The notes beneath the pieces were generated by a model, which was given only the letters and a program-made list of their open reading frames with translations, was not told the origin of the DNA and did no database searches. A DNA stretch of 64,000 bases, taken from NCBI RefSeq assembly GCF_028595265.1, contig NZ_JAQQXP010000005.1, positions 62,001 to 126,000 of the forward strand, in the 5' to 3' direction. The stretch is from Alteromonas gilva. Its GTDB lineage: Bacteria; Pseudomonadota; Gammaproteobacteria; Enterobacterales; Alteromonadaceae. Position 1 is the first letter of the stretch, and every line of letters begins with the position of its first letter. Made by a program: the position numbers and the translations under genes. This document shows, piece by piece, positions 35,587 to 44,249 of the stretch.

Positions 35587-36538
35587 AGCCTGTCACCCAC
35601 TGGTTACGGCCATTTTCTTTTGCTTTATACAATGCCTGATCAGCCCGTTCAAGCCACTGCATTTCGTTGTCATCCTGCATATTAAACGCCGCCAGCCCCA
35701 GACTAACAGTAAACCTCACGGTTTGCCCATCGTGCGTGACGGCCATGTTTTCGGCGGCAACCCGAATGCGCTCAGCCACTTCTTGTGCATTGTCACTATT
35801 TGAGTCACGTAAAATAATCGCGAACTCTTCGCCACCGTAGCGGCCAGCCAGGTCAGTTTCGCGCACGGTATCTTTAATGATTGCTGCCAGCGCCTGAATC
35901 ACTTTGTCTCCGCACTGATGACCATAGGTATCATTGACCGCCTTAAAGTGGTCAATATCGAGCATCATAGCGGTGTCTACAGAGCCTCTGCGCTTGGCGA
36001 GCTTAAAGATATTCCCAAAGCGCTCCTGCCAGTAACGACGGTTAAATAACCGGGTAAGGCCATCGACCCTGCTCATCTGTGTTAACTGCTTATTCAACCC
36101 TTCAATATTCAGCCTGCTGCTGGCCTGCACAGTTACGTCGTACACCAGCATACATAATCTATCGACCTTACCCGTTAGCGACGAGAGGGGAAACAACGTC
36201 ACATTCTGGTACATGTAATCGAGTTCTGAGGTAATAGGCCGGTTACAATCAAACTTAAATAAGTAGGGGCGCTGTTCCCAAATTAAAAACACCGGCGTCT
36301 TTAAATTAAATACCGGTTCACTCTTAAGCGCTAACCATTCTGCGTCAATTTCGGGGAAGTGTGTGAACAGAGACTGTCCCACGATTTGGCTGGGGCGCAG
36401 ATTACTGTGGTTTTCCATAAACTGGTTCCACACTTCAACCTTAAAGTTACGGTCGAGCACCACTATGCCCACTTCCAGCGAACCTAACAGATCATGCATC
36501 CAGTGCTGACGATTGATGTCTTCCATACTATCGGACAT
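35585..36538 (-). CDS. PAS-GGDEF diguanylate cyclase
   Basis: A 317-residue cytoplasmic signalling enzyme making cyclic di-GMP. A PAS-like sensor domain spans about 12-135 (LEVGIVVLDRNFKVEVWNQF), then a GGDEF domain of about 150-315. The active site reads GGEEF (235-239), a catalytically competent variant. RETD at 226-229 is a product-inhibition I-site, exactly 5 residues before GGEEF. There is no signal peptide or membrane segment. It starts 2 bases after the receiver-CheC gene stop, so the pair forms one operon and probably one pathway. Confidence 0.92.
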   Translation of the reverse strand: MSDSMEDINRQHWMHDLLGSLEVGIVVLDRNFKVEVWNQFMENHSNLRPSQIVGQSLFTHFPEIDAEWLALKSEPVFNLKTPVFLIWEQRPYLFKFDCNRPITSELDYMYQNVTLFPLSSLTGKVDRLCMLVYDVTVQASSRLNIEGLNKQLTQMSRVDGLTRLFNRRYWQERFGNIFKLAKRRGSVDTAMMLDIDHFKAVNDTYGHQCGDKVIQALAAIIKDTVRETDLAGRYGGEEFAIILRDSNSDNAQEVAERIRVAAENMAVTHDGQTVRFTVSLGLAAFNMQDDNEMQWLERADQALYKAKENGRNQWVTG

Positions 36539-36540
36539 GA

Positions 36541-37554
36541 CTACCCCTCCGTACCTACCAGTCGTGAGTAAATCCGCTCCATCGACTTTTCGGGAAACAG
36601 CAACAGCAGATCAAAATTGACCCCTTTGTGCTTAATCGCAAAGCAGACTTCTACAGCCACAATGCGGCTCCAACGCTGCCTGGTAGTGGTCAGAATACTC
36701 TCAAGTTCCCGGTTACGCCCTAAGATGATTGGTGAGCTGTGACTAAACGTCACGTTGAGCTGCTCGGACAGCCCGTTCAGGCAGGCACCGATGATAATAT
36801 TCGAAATATCCATGAGTGCTTCCAGCTGCGCAGGGGCCGCCGATAACTGATGGTAATTAAGCAGTTCAATGATGCTGGCAAATTCAGTATCGTTAAACAG
36901 TACCAGTGCTTCCCCATGTATCCCCGCACTCACAAAGCCTTTAGAAACCGCTGAGACACTCTCGTTGCGGTTTATTTCAGCAATGGCCATATGAAGTTCG
37001 TTATTTTCGATAACGTTGACATTAGGAATGGGTAAATCAATGAACTCGTTAAGCAGTCGGGCCAGGTTTTCGCCGGCTCGACCCATAGCGACATTCACTA
37101 CTTCACGGAAGGCATCGAACATTTCCGTTTCGCTGGCAGGCGAAATCGCCGCTTGCAGCGTGCGCTGCGTCGCCGCACTGTCACCGGTGTAAATACCATA
37201 CTGCTTAAGCAAGGTACTTAACTTATCGTTATCGATAGGCTTGCGAATAAAGTCCAGAGCGCCTTTGGCCAGCATGCGTTGCCGCGCTTCAGGCTGAACA
37301 TCACCAGATACCACGATAACCAGGCAGGGCAAGTCCTCTTTGCGGATAATTTCCATCGTTTGATAACCGTCCATGACCGGCATGTTCAAATCCAGAAACA
37401 TCACATCGCCGTTACCCTGGTGAATTTGCTCGATGGCGTTCATCCCGTTAACCGCAAAATGAATATCGACCTCCCAGCCATCAGGCACGGCGCGTGCCAT
37501 TTGCTTGCGAGCGAAAGCCGAATCATCGCAGATTAAAACGTTGGTTTTAGTCAT
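36541..37554 (-). CDS. Response regulator with CheC-like phosphatase domain
   Basis: A 337-residue fusion. The receiver domain (about 1-120) has the acidic pair D10-D11, phosphoacceptor D55 (FLDLNMPVMDG), and K105 in IRKPID. The C-terminal half (about 143-330) is CheC/CheX-like. Its first helix has the active-site pattern D-x3-E-x2-N (D147, E151, N154), and a second, less perfect copy is E245, D249, N252. CheC phosphatases remove phosphate from CheY-type receivers, so the protein may limit its own or another receiver's phosphorylation. It is upstream of, and coupled to, a diguanylate cyclase. Confidence 0.88.
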   Translation of the reverse strand: MTKTNVLICDDSAFARKQMARAVPDGWEVDIHFAVNGMNAIEQIHQGNGDVMFLDLNMPVMDGYQTMEIIRKEDLPCLVIVVSGDVQPEARQRMLAKGALDFIRKPIDNDKLSTLLKQYGIYTGDSAATQRTLQAAISPASETEMFDAFREVVNVAMGRAGENLARLLNEFIDLPIPNVNVIENNELHMAIAEINRNESVSAVSKGFVSAGIHGEALVLFNDTEFASIIELLNYHQLSAAPAQLEALMDISNIIIGACLNGLSEQLNVTFSHSSPIILGRNRELESILTTTRQRWSRIVAVEVCFAIKHKGVNFDLLLLFPEKSMERIYSRLVGTEG

Positions 37555-37563
37555 ACCCGGGCC

Positions 37564-38397
37564 TTAAATAGCAACCGGCGCTTTAATGTGTGGATGACAC
37601 TGATAATTTTCCAGAGTGAAGTCGTCAATACTAAAACCGAAAATGTCTTTTACTGCCGGATTAAGTTTCATGACAGGACGGGCATAAGGCTCACGGCTAA
37701 GCTGTAAATCGGTTTGTTCCAGATGGTTTACATACAAGTGCGCGTCGCCCAGCGTGTGAATAAAGTCGCCGGGCTCTAAGTCGCACACCTGTGCAACCAT
37801 CAGGGTCAACAAGGCATAACTGGCAATATTGAAGGGCACGCCGAGGAAAATATCACCACTGCGCTGATACAACTGACAAGATAACTTGCCTTCCAGAACA
37901 TAAAACTGAAACAAGGTATGGCACGGCGGTAAAGCCTGTTTTCCGTTTGCGGCATTCTCTTTGGGAGACATAGACGTGTCTGGCAATACCGCTGGATTCC
38001 AGGCACTCACTATTAAACGCCGGGAGTCGGGATTAGTTTTTATTTGCTCAATCAGTTGGGCAATTTGATCAACGGTTTCGCCATTGTCACTGGCCCAGCT
38101 GCGCCACTGATGTCCATACACCGGCCCGAGCTCGCCGTCTTCGGTTGCCCACTCATCCCAAATCGACACGCCATTCTCTTTTAGATAAGCAATATTGGTT
38201 TCGCCTTTTAGAAACCAAAGCAGCTCGTGAATAATAGAACGTAGGTGACACTTTTTGGTAGTGACTAAGGGAAACCCCTCACTCAGATCAAAACGCATCT
38301 GATAGCCAAACACACTTAAGGTACCGGTGCCGGTGCGATCTTCTTTTTTAACGCCGTTGTCTCTGACATGACGCATTAATGCTAAATATTCTTTCAT
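37564..38397 (-). CDS. thyA: Thymidylate synthase
   Basis: A 277-residue enzyme converting dUMP and methylene-tetrahydrofolate to dTMP and dihydrofolate. The catalytic Cys159 lies in PPCHTLFQF; DRTGTGTLSVFG, YGHQWRSW and RSGDIFLGVPFNIASYA are other hallmarks. It is about 13 residues longer than E. coli ThyA (264), mainly from an insertion of about a dozen residues (SPKENAANGKQ region) just before the catalytic Cys. It follows lgt by 5 bases, the conserved lgt-thyA pairing. Confidence 0.97.
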   Translation of the reverse strand: MKEYLALMRHVRDNGVKKEDRTGTGTLSVFGYQMRFDLSEGFPLVTTKKCHLRSIIHELLWFLKGETNIAYLKENGVSIWDEWATEDGELGPVYGHQWRSWASDNGETVDQIAQLIEQIKTNPDSRRLIVSAWNPAVLPDTSMSPKENAANGKQALPPCHTLFQFYVLEGKLSCQLYQRSGDIFLGVPFNIASYALLTLMVAQVCDLEPGDFIHTLGDAHLYVNHLEQTDLQLSREPYARPVMKLNPAVKDIFGFSIDDFTLENYQCHPHIKAPVAI

Positions 38398-38402
38398 GAC
38401 AT

Positions 38403-39227
38403 TTAATTCTTGTTTGCAGCTTGTGTTGACGCTGGCGTCACTGATTTTGTTTTATAGGCATAGATCATTAAACCTGCGCCCAATACGATCATCGGCACAC
38501 ATAAAATTTGCCCCTGGCTTAAGCCAATCTGATACAAACCGATATGCGCATCCGGCTCACGGTAAAATTCAACAATAAACCTGAACAGTCCATAGCCTAT
38601 CAGAAATAAACCACCCACTGCACCGGTTGGCCGTGGCCTCGCTGAATACAGCCACAATATAACAAATAACACCACCCCTTCCAGGGCGAACTCATAAAGC
38701 TGCGAAGGATGACGCGGCAGCGGCCCCGCGCCCGGAAATATGATTGCCCAGGGCACATCGGTAGTTCGCCCCCACAGTTCGGCATTTAAAAAATTACCGA
38801 TGCGACCGGCGCCCAGGCCGATTGGTACCAGAGGCGCAATAAAATCAGCGACCTGTAAAAACGTTGCATTGAGACGTTTTGCCTGCCATGCCATGGCAGC
38901 AATAACACCAAGCAAACCACCGTGGAATGACATACCGCCGGTGTGTATTTTAAACAGGTACAATGGATCCTGCATAAACAGCTCAAACTGGTAGAAAAAC
39001 ACATAACCAATCCGGCCTCCGATGATCACGCCCACAAAGCCCCAGAACAACAGGTCGCTGAGTTGTTCACGGCTCCACGGTGTTGACCGTAAGCGTTTTT
39101 TTGCCAGTATGTAGGCCGCTATAAAGCCAAGTAAATACATCATCCCATACCAACGCACACTCAGTGGGCCAAGGCTCACAATGATCGGGTCGATATTGGG
39201 AAATACCAGAAAATCTGCTTCGGCCAT
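38403..39227 (-). CDS. lgt: Prolipoprotein diacylglyceryl transferase
   Basis: A 274-residue inner-membrane enzyme with about seven membrane segments that adds diacylglycerol from phosphatidylglycerol to the lipobox Cys of prolipoproteins. The Lgt signature GRIGNFLNAELWGR is present, with HGGLLG carrying the essential His. It starts 3 bases after the TauE/SafE gene and precedes thyA, consistent with one operon from rppH to thyA. Confidence 0.96.
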   Translation of the reverse strand: MAEADFLVFPNIDPIIVSLGPLSVRWYGMMYLLGFIAAYILAKKRLRSTPWSREQLSDLLFWGFVGVIIGGRIGYVFFYQFELFMQDPLYLFKIHTGGMSFHGGLLGVIAAMAWQAKRLNATFLQVADFIAPLVPIGLGAGRIGNFLNAELWGRTTDVPWAIIFPGAGPLPRHPSQLYEFALEGVVLFVILWLYSARPRPTGAVGGLFLIGYGLFRFIVEFYREPDAHIGLYQIGLSQGQILCVPMIVLGAGLMIYAYKTKSVTPASTQAANKN

Positions 39228-39230
39228 GTA

Positions 39231-40037
39231 CTATTCCATTCCTATAATCATGCGGATGCTAACGATAACCAGCAGTCCGGCTAAAATATTTTTAAGTAAC
39301 GCTGTTGGCATATTCTGCCCTAAACGAGCACCAAATCCAGCAGTAAACACCGAGGTTGCCATTATGCCTAAACCTGCCGGCAAAAACACATAACCCAGCG
39401 ACCATGGCGGCAGGGTCGGCAGTCCCCAACCGGCATAAATAAAACTACCGGTGCCGAACATGGCAATAACCAGCCCGCTCACGGCGGCACATCCTATGGC
39501 CTGGCGAAGAGGGACCTGAAACCACACCAGAGCAGGCACCAGCAAAGCGCCACCGCCAATCCCCATCAGCGCTGATACGGTGCCAACTATCACACCAACA
39601 ACCACCAAAATGGTTGGTGTATAGTGATGTTTTGAGGCGGTTTTACGACCAAACACCATTTGCAGTGCAATAAGGATGACCAATACCGCAAACACCCGGG
39701 CCAGGGTTTGCGCTGGTAAGACGCTTGCTAATTGCGCCCCGGCTACGGCTCCCACTGCAATGCCAGCGCAGCACCAGATAATCAGTTTCGGGACTATGTT
39801 ACCGAGCGAATAATGTGCTTTCGCTGAAAAAAAACCGGTCACTATAATGGTAAATAATGAGGTTGCGATGGCCATTGGCATGGCAAGTTCAGCACCGATC
39901 CCCCCAATGCCACTCAGTAACAGGGTAAGCACTGGTACAATAATAAGCCCACCGCCAATGCCCAGCATACCCGCCAGTGTGCCGGTAAGCATACCCAGCG
40001 CCATGCAACTCAGAAAAATAACTAACAGCGGTTCCAC
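39231..40037 (-). CDS. TauE/SafE-family membrane transporter
   Basis: A 268-residue protein with about eight hydrophobic segments and the repeated Gly-rich motifs GMLGIGGGLIIVPVL and LMGIGGGALLVPAL, typical of the TauE/SafE (DUF81) family. Members move sulfite, organosulfonates or other anions across the inner membrane; the substrate here is unknown. It sits between ptsP and lgt, with 90 and 3 bases on either side, an insertion relative to the E. coli ptsP-lgt order. Confidence 0.9.
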   Translation of the reverse strand: MEPLLVIFLSCMALGMLTGTLAGMLGIGGGLIIVPVLTLLLSGIGGIGAELAMPMAIATSLFTIIVTGFFSAKAHYSLGNIVPKLIIWCCAGIAVGAVAGAQLASVLPAQTLARVFAVLVILIALQMVFGRKTASKHHYTPTILVVVGVIVGTVSALMGIGGGALLVPALVWFQVPLRQAIGCAAVSGLVIAMFGTGSFIYAGWGLPTLPPWSLGYVFLPAGLGIMATSVFTAGFGARLGQNMPTALLKNILAGLLVIVSIRMIIGME

Positions 40038-40127
40038 GCTTTATCTCCAGTCAATTCAGGGCGCCAGCATATCATATCCGGAGCATAATTCTGTGTGGCA
40101 GTGACAGCGCGATGAGTCACCTGTTGA

Positions 40128-42452
40128 TTATGAGCCAGCCCGGACCAGGCCACCCAGACCTTTTACTTCGAGATATTGATTAATATGATGAAAAACTTCT
40201 TCATAGCTATCAGACGAGAGCGCACTTTTCAATAAGGCCTGGCTTTCGCAAAGCTTTACGTTGCGAATAACCCAGTTAATTTTACGCAGGTTAAAGGCAT
40301 TCATACTCAGCTTTCGGTAGCCCATGCCCATGAGCAAAATAGCGCCTCCGGGCTCACCGGCAATTTCACCACAAATAGACACCGGAATATTTTGTTCAGC
40401 GGATTGTTTAGCAATATCGTACAGGGCCGACAAAACTGCCGGGTGATAACTGTTATATAAACTGGCGACCCGCGTATTGTTGCGGTCTACCGCGAGCAAA
40501 TATTGTGTCAGATCGTTGCTGCCAACCGAAAAGAAATCAACTTTACTTGCCAATTGAGGCAACTGGTACAGCACCGATGGTACTTCCAGCATGATCCCCA
40601 GACGCGGCCGGTGCAGTTGCTCGCCTTTTATCTGGGCTTCTTCTTCAACTTCGAAAAAGGCTTGTTCTACCAGACGTCGCGCTTCGTTAACCTCACCGAC
40701 ACTGGAAATCATGGGTAACATGATACTCAGATTTTTTAAGCCTATGCTGGCACGCAGCATCGCTCTGACCTGCACCAGAAATATCTCGGGATGATCCAGG
40801 GTTAACCGTATACCACGCCAGCCTAAAAAGGGGTTTTCTTCGGTTATTGGGAAATAGGGCAGTGGTTTATCGCCCCCCACATCCAGCGTACGCATTACGA
40901 TTTCGCGCTGGGGGGCGGCCAGTAACACATTGCGGTACAGCTCCACCTGCTCACTCTCAGAGGGAAAACGTTCGCGCATCATGAACGGAATTTCGGTGCG
41001 GTACAGACCAATCCCGACCTTGCCCGAATGCACGGCAGTTTCTATTTCTGCCGATAAGCCCGCGTTAACCAACAGGTCCATACTGCAACCGTCTTCGCTT
41101 TCACTGGGTTTATCCGCCTCCCGCTCGATGCGCTGGGCAAGCACCTGCTCTTCTTTGATGAGCTGGCTAAACTCCGCCTGAATTGCCTTTTCCGGCGAAA
41201 CGATGACTTCACCCGCATAGCCGTCCAGCAAGATAGCCTTTTTCTCTAACAGCGTAGGTGACACATTCTGGCATCCCATTACCGCGGGAACGCCCATTGC
41301 GCGAGCAAGGATAGCTGCGTGAGAGTTATTCGAACCACGAATTGAAATGATCCCCGCCAGGAACTCCTTGGGGAATTCTGCCAGCATCGGAGCCGACACT
41401 TCTTCGGCTACCAGAATACTCGGCTCGGTAGGAAAACCACTGTTAACAACGTCTTTGTGACCGTTGATGATCTGTAATATGTTTACCAGTATGCGGTTGG
41501 ATAAATCAACAATATCAATGGCCCGCTCCCGCATGTAGGGATCGTCCATCGCCTCAAAACGTGCAGCATAGGCCTCTACCACCAGCTTCAGTGATGACGC
41601 CGCGTCCCAGCCTTCACGTATTTTTGCTTCGACTTCACGCCCCAGGCTATTGGCATCAAGTAGCTGATGATAAAGCTGAAAAATTGCCCGGACGTCGTCA
41701 GGTACCTGACCCTCTAAACGCTGTGAAAGCACTTCAACATGGGCGCGCGTTTGTTCCACCCCCTTGCGGTAATACTCAATTTCCTGCTGGGTCTGATCTG
41801 ACTCTTTTACAATCCAGGTGGCTAAGGTATACGCCGCATGGGGTGAGTAACCGACGCCCATTGCCAGACCCGGTGAACCCGGCACACCCCGGACGTTTTT
41901 CTGTAAATTCCCGACGTACATTCCAACCGACGGATTGAGTGCGCCACGGGTTTCCGCGTTGGATATTTCCAGAGCAATCTGTGCCGCGAGAGTCACCAAA
42001 AACGCTTCTTCATCTTCGCTGAATTTACGTTTTGCGCTTTGCTGCATGGTAATGACGCCCAGCACTTTACGCTGATGGATAATCGGCGTACCTAAAAAGG
42101 CGTGATAGTTTTCTTCTTTAACTTCGGGGTAATGTTTAAAACGGGGGTGGTTGGGCGCATCCTGGATATTAAGAGGTTCTTCCCGCTGACCAACTAAGCC
42201 TATCAGGCCCTCAGAAAAACCAATTTTAACCAACTCGACGGCGTCGGGGGCCAGGCCATCGGTTGCCTTTAACACAAACGCCTGCGCCGCGTAGTCGGCC
42301 AGATAAATCGAACAGGAGTCAACGCCCATGGTTTGCTTAACCCGTTCGGCCAGACGAAACAGCGCGTCGGTTAACCGGGGTATCTGGTTAACCTCCTGAA
42401 CAATACTTTTTAAAACACTAAGAATACTGTTTTTACGAGCTGGTTCTGCCAC
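40128..42452 (-). CDS. ptsP: PEP-protein phosphotransferase PtsP (enzyme I-Ntr)
   Basis: A 774-residue enzyme that passes phosphate from phosphoenolpyruvate to NPr in the nitrogen PTS. An N-terminal GAF domain (about 20-165) senses glutamine in relatives. The EI-like region then has the phosphohistidine motif GSNNSHAAILARAMGVPAV (near 378) and the PEP-binding C-terminal barrel with RTLDVGGDKPLPY and the catalytic Cys in SICGEIAGEPG. E. coli PtsP is 748 residues. It starts 13 bases after the rppH stop. Confidence 0.96.
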   Translation of the reverse strand: MAEPARKNSILSVLKSIVQEVNQIPRLTDALFRLAERVKQTMGVDSCSIYLADYAAQAFVLKATDGLAPDAVELVKIGFSEGLIGLVGQREEPLNIQDAPNHPRFKHYPEVKEENYHAFLGTPIIHQRKVLGVITMQQSAKRKFSEDEEAFLVTLAAQIALEISNAETRGALNPSVGMYVGNLQKNVRGVPGSPGLAMGVGYSPHAAYTLATWIVKESDQTQQEIEYYRKGVEQTRAHVEVLSQRLEGQVPDDVRAIFQLYHQLLDANSLGREVEAKIREGWDAASSLKLVVEAYAARFEAMDDPYMRERAIDIVDLSNRILVNILQIINGHKDVVNSGFPTEPSILVAEEVSAPMLAEFPKEFLAGIISIRGSNNSHAAILARAMGVPAVMGCQNVSPTLLEKKAILLDGYAGEVIVSPEKAIQAEFSQLIKEEQVLAQRIEREADKPSESEDGCSMDLLVNAGLSAEIETAVHSGKVGIGLYRTEIPFMMRERFPSESEQVELYRNVLLAAPQREIVMRTLDVGGDKPLPYFPITEENPFLGWRGIRLTLDHPEIFLVQVRAMLRASIGLKNLSIMLPMISSVGEVNEARRLVEQAFFEVEEEAQIKGEQLHRPRLGIMLEVPSVLYQLPQLASKVDFFSVGSNDLTQYLLAVDRNNTRVASLYNSYHPAVLSALYDIAKQSAEQNIPVSICGEIAGEPGGAILLMGMGYRKLSMNAFNLRKINWVIRNVKLCESQALLKSALSSDSYEEVFHHINQYLEVKGLGGLVRAGS

Positions 42453-42465
42453 CGGGAGCCACCCT

Positions 42466-42996
42466 TTACCCTCGCCGTCTGCGGCGATTTTGCTTGGAAT
42501 GATTATGCTGATGTCGGGGCTGCGAAGTCATCACTGTGCCGGCAAACTCCTTCATAACCCGCCGATACACGTCACGCTTAAACGACACTACGTTTCTCAC
42601 CGGGTACCAATAGCTTACCCAGCGCCAATCATCAAACTCAGGATGTCCTGAGTTTAATACATCTACATCTTTATCCTGGCAATCAAGCTGTAGTAAAAAC
42701 CACTTTTGCTTTTGTCCTATGCAGACCGGATTGCTACCTTGCCTTATTAACCGCTTCGGCAGTTTGTATCGCACCCAATTGCGCGTCACACTTAAAATGC
42801 TTACATCCTTAGGCGTAAGACCTACTTCTTCGTGCAACTCTCGATACATAGCCTGCTCTACAGTTTCCCCTTCATCTATTCCGCCTTGGGGAAACTGCCA
42901 TGAATGTTGGCCATAACGTCTTGCCCAAAATACTTGTCCGATTTTGTTGCAAATCACTATGCCCACATTCGCACGGAATCCATCGGTATCTATCAC
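42466..42996 (-). CDS. rppH: RNA pyrophosphohydrolase
   Basis: A 176-residue Nudix hydrolase, the same length as the E. coli protein. It removes pyrophosphate from the 5' end of triphosphorylated mRNA and so starts RNase E-dependent decay. The Nudix box reads GGIDEGETVEQAMYRELHEE followed by VGL. The opening DGFRANVGIVICN and the basic C-terminus (HNHSKQNRRRRRG) are typical of RppH. It heads the rppH-ptsP-tauE-lgt-thyA run and diverges from mutH, as in E. coli. Confidence 0.96.
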   Translation of the reverse strand: MIDTDGFRANVGIVICNKIGQVFWARRYGQHSWQFPQGGIDEGETVEQAMYRELHEEVGLTPKDVSILSVTRNWVRYKLPKRLIRQGSNPVCIGQKQKWFLLQLDCQDKDVDVLNSGHPEFDDWRWVSYWYPVRNVVSFKRDVYRRVMKEFAGTVMTSQPRHQHNHSKQNRRRRRG

Positions 42997-43111
42997 TCAG
43001 ACTCCCGGGCACTCTATAATGTTCTGTGCTAGCATTCTTTCACAAACCTTTGTTCATTCAAAGTAAATATCACAAATGTTTAACGTAAAGGGTTTATAAG
43101 GGATAGAAGAT

Positions 43112-43792
43112 TTGCAAGTACCCTCATCCGCTCCAGCCAATTTAGCCGAACTTGAACAACGCGCCCGTGCCATTGCCGGCCTCAGTCTTGGCGAACTCGC
43201 CGACATGGCCAATATTGCAACGCCCCGTGATTTTAAGCGCAATAAAGGTTGGAGTGGCCAGCTCATTGAGCTATGGCTGGGTGCCACGGCCGGCTCGAAG
43301 CCACAACAGGACTTCCCCGAACTGGGTGTTGAACTCAAGACCCTGCCAATTGACCAGCAGGCCAGGCCTTTAGAAACCACCTATGTGTGCATAGCCCCGC
43401 TACTGGCACCGCCCCTGACAAGTTGGCAAACCAGCAATGTAAAAAACAAACTGCAGTGTGTTTTATGGGTACCTATCGAAGGAGAACGACAAATTCCTGT
43501 TGCCGAACGACGACTGGCCACGCCCTTTTTATGGCAACCCAGTCCTCAGCAGGATGCCATGCTGGCCAGGGACTGGGAAGAGCTCACCGAACTCATTGCC
43601 TTAGGTAAAGTAGAGTCCATTACGGCCCGCCATGGGCATGCATTGCACATACGTCCTAAAGCGGCCAGCGGCAAGGTGCTCACCGATGCGATTGGGCCTG
43701 ATGGTGGTCGCATAAAAACCCGTCCGCGAGGCTTTTATCTGCGCACACAATTTACCCAGCAGTTGTTAAACGCCTACTTTGACAGTCATTAA
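43112..43792 (+). CDS. mutH: DNA mismatch repair endonuclease MutH
   Basis: A 226-residue endonuclease that nicks the unmethylated strand at hemimethylated GATC during MutS/MutL-directed repair. The nuclease motif D-x6-E-x-K is visible in DFPELGVELKTLP. GWSGQLIELWLGA and the C-terminal LRTQFTQQLL are family features. It starts with TTG at 43112, with AAGGGA roughly 9 bases upstream. Its presence implies Dam-type adenine methylation, since MutH is confined to that gammaproteobacterial group. Confidence 0.95.
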   Translation: MQVPSSAPANLAELEQRARAIAGLSLGELADMANIATPRDFKRNKGWSGQLIELWLGATAGSKPQQDFPELGVELKTLPIDQQARPLETTYVCIAPLLAPPLTSWQTSNVKNKLQCVLWVPIEGERQIPVAERRLATPFLWQPSPQQDAMLARDWEELTELIALGKVESITARHGHALHIRPKAASGKVLTDAIGPDGGRIKTRPRGFYLRTQFTQQLLNAYFDSH

Positions 43793-43909
43793 CAGCGCTG
43801 ACGTATCCCCGTTGTTGACCTGCATCAAACCCAAGCTATTCTGGCTTTGCATAAAAATTTAAGGGTGGTTAAATTAACCTCATACCCTACGCAGAACCAG
43901 AGGTGTTGC

Positions 43910-44155
43910 ATGGCTTTATTGATTACTGACGACTGCATCAATTGTGATCTTTGCCCGCCAGAGTGTCCTAATCAAGCGATTAGCTCAGATGCCGGGATAT
44001 ACCAGATCGACGCTGCCAGATGCACCGAATGTGTGGGTCACTATGACCAACCCAGTTGCATGACCGTCTGTCCTGTAGAGTGTATAGAGCCGGATCCGGC
44101 ACATCGGGAATCGCTGGATCAGTTAGCGGAAAAATACACCGCCATGTATAGCTAA
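43910..44155 (+). CDS. yfhL: YfhL-like 4Fe-4S ferredoxin
   Basis: An 81-residue ferredoxin with two [4Fe-4S] sites. The first Cys cluster is CINCDLCPPECPN (C-x2-C-x2-C-x3-C) and the second is spread over CTECVGHYDQPSCMTVCPVEC, an insertion-containing pattern characteristic of the YfhL/Alvin-type ferredoxins. The ATG at 43910 is chosen because AGAGGTG lies 5 bases before it and homologues begin MALLI; a longer frame extends back to 43847. The electron donor and acceptor are unknown. Confidence 0.92.
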   Translation: MALLITDDCINCDLCPPECPNQAISSDAGIYQIDAARCTECVGHYDQPSCMTVCPVECIEPDPAHRESLDQLAEKYTAMYS

Positions 44156-44249
44156 AGCGCCACGGCAACCATGGCGGGTAATGGAGACAAACCGCGGGCG
44201 TTAAAGACAAGCATAGCACTGCACGCTAATCTTTATCCCCCAGTTGCCG

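Noticed and set aside
41561..41938. A 125-codon plus-strand frame within ptsP
   Set aside because: Antisense shadow of ptsP with no recognisable features.
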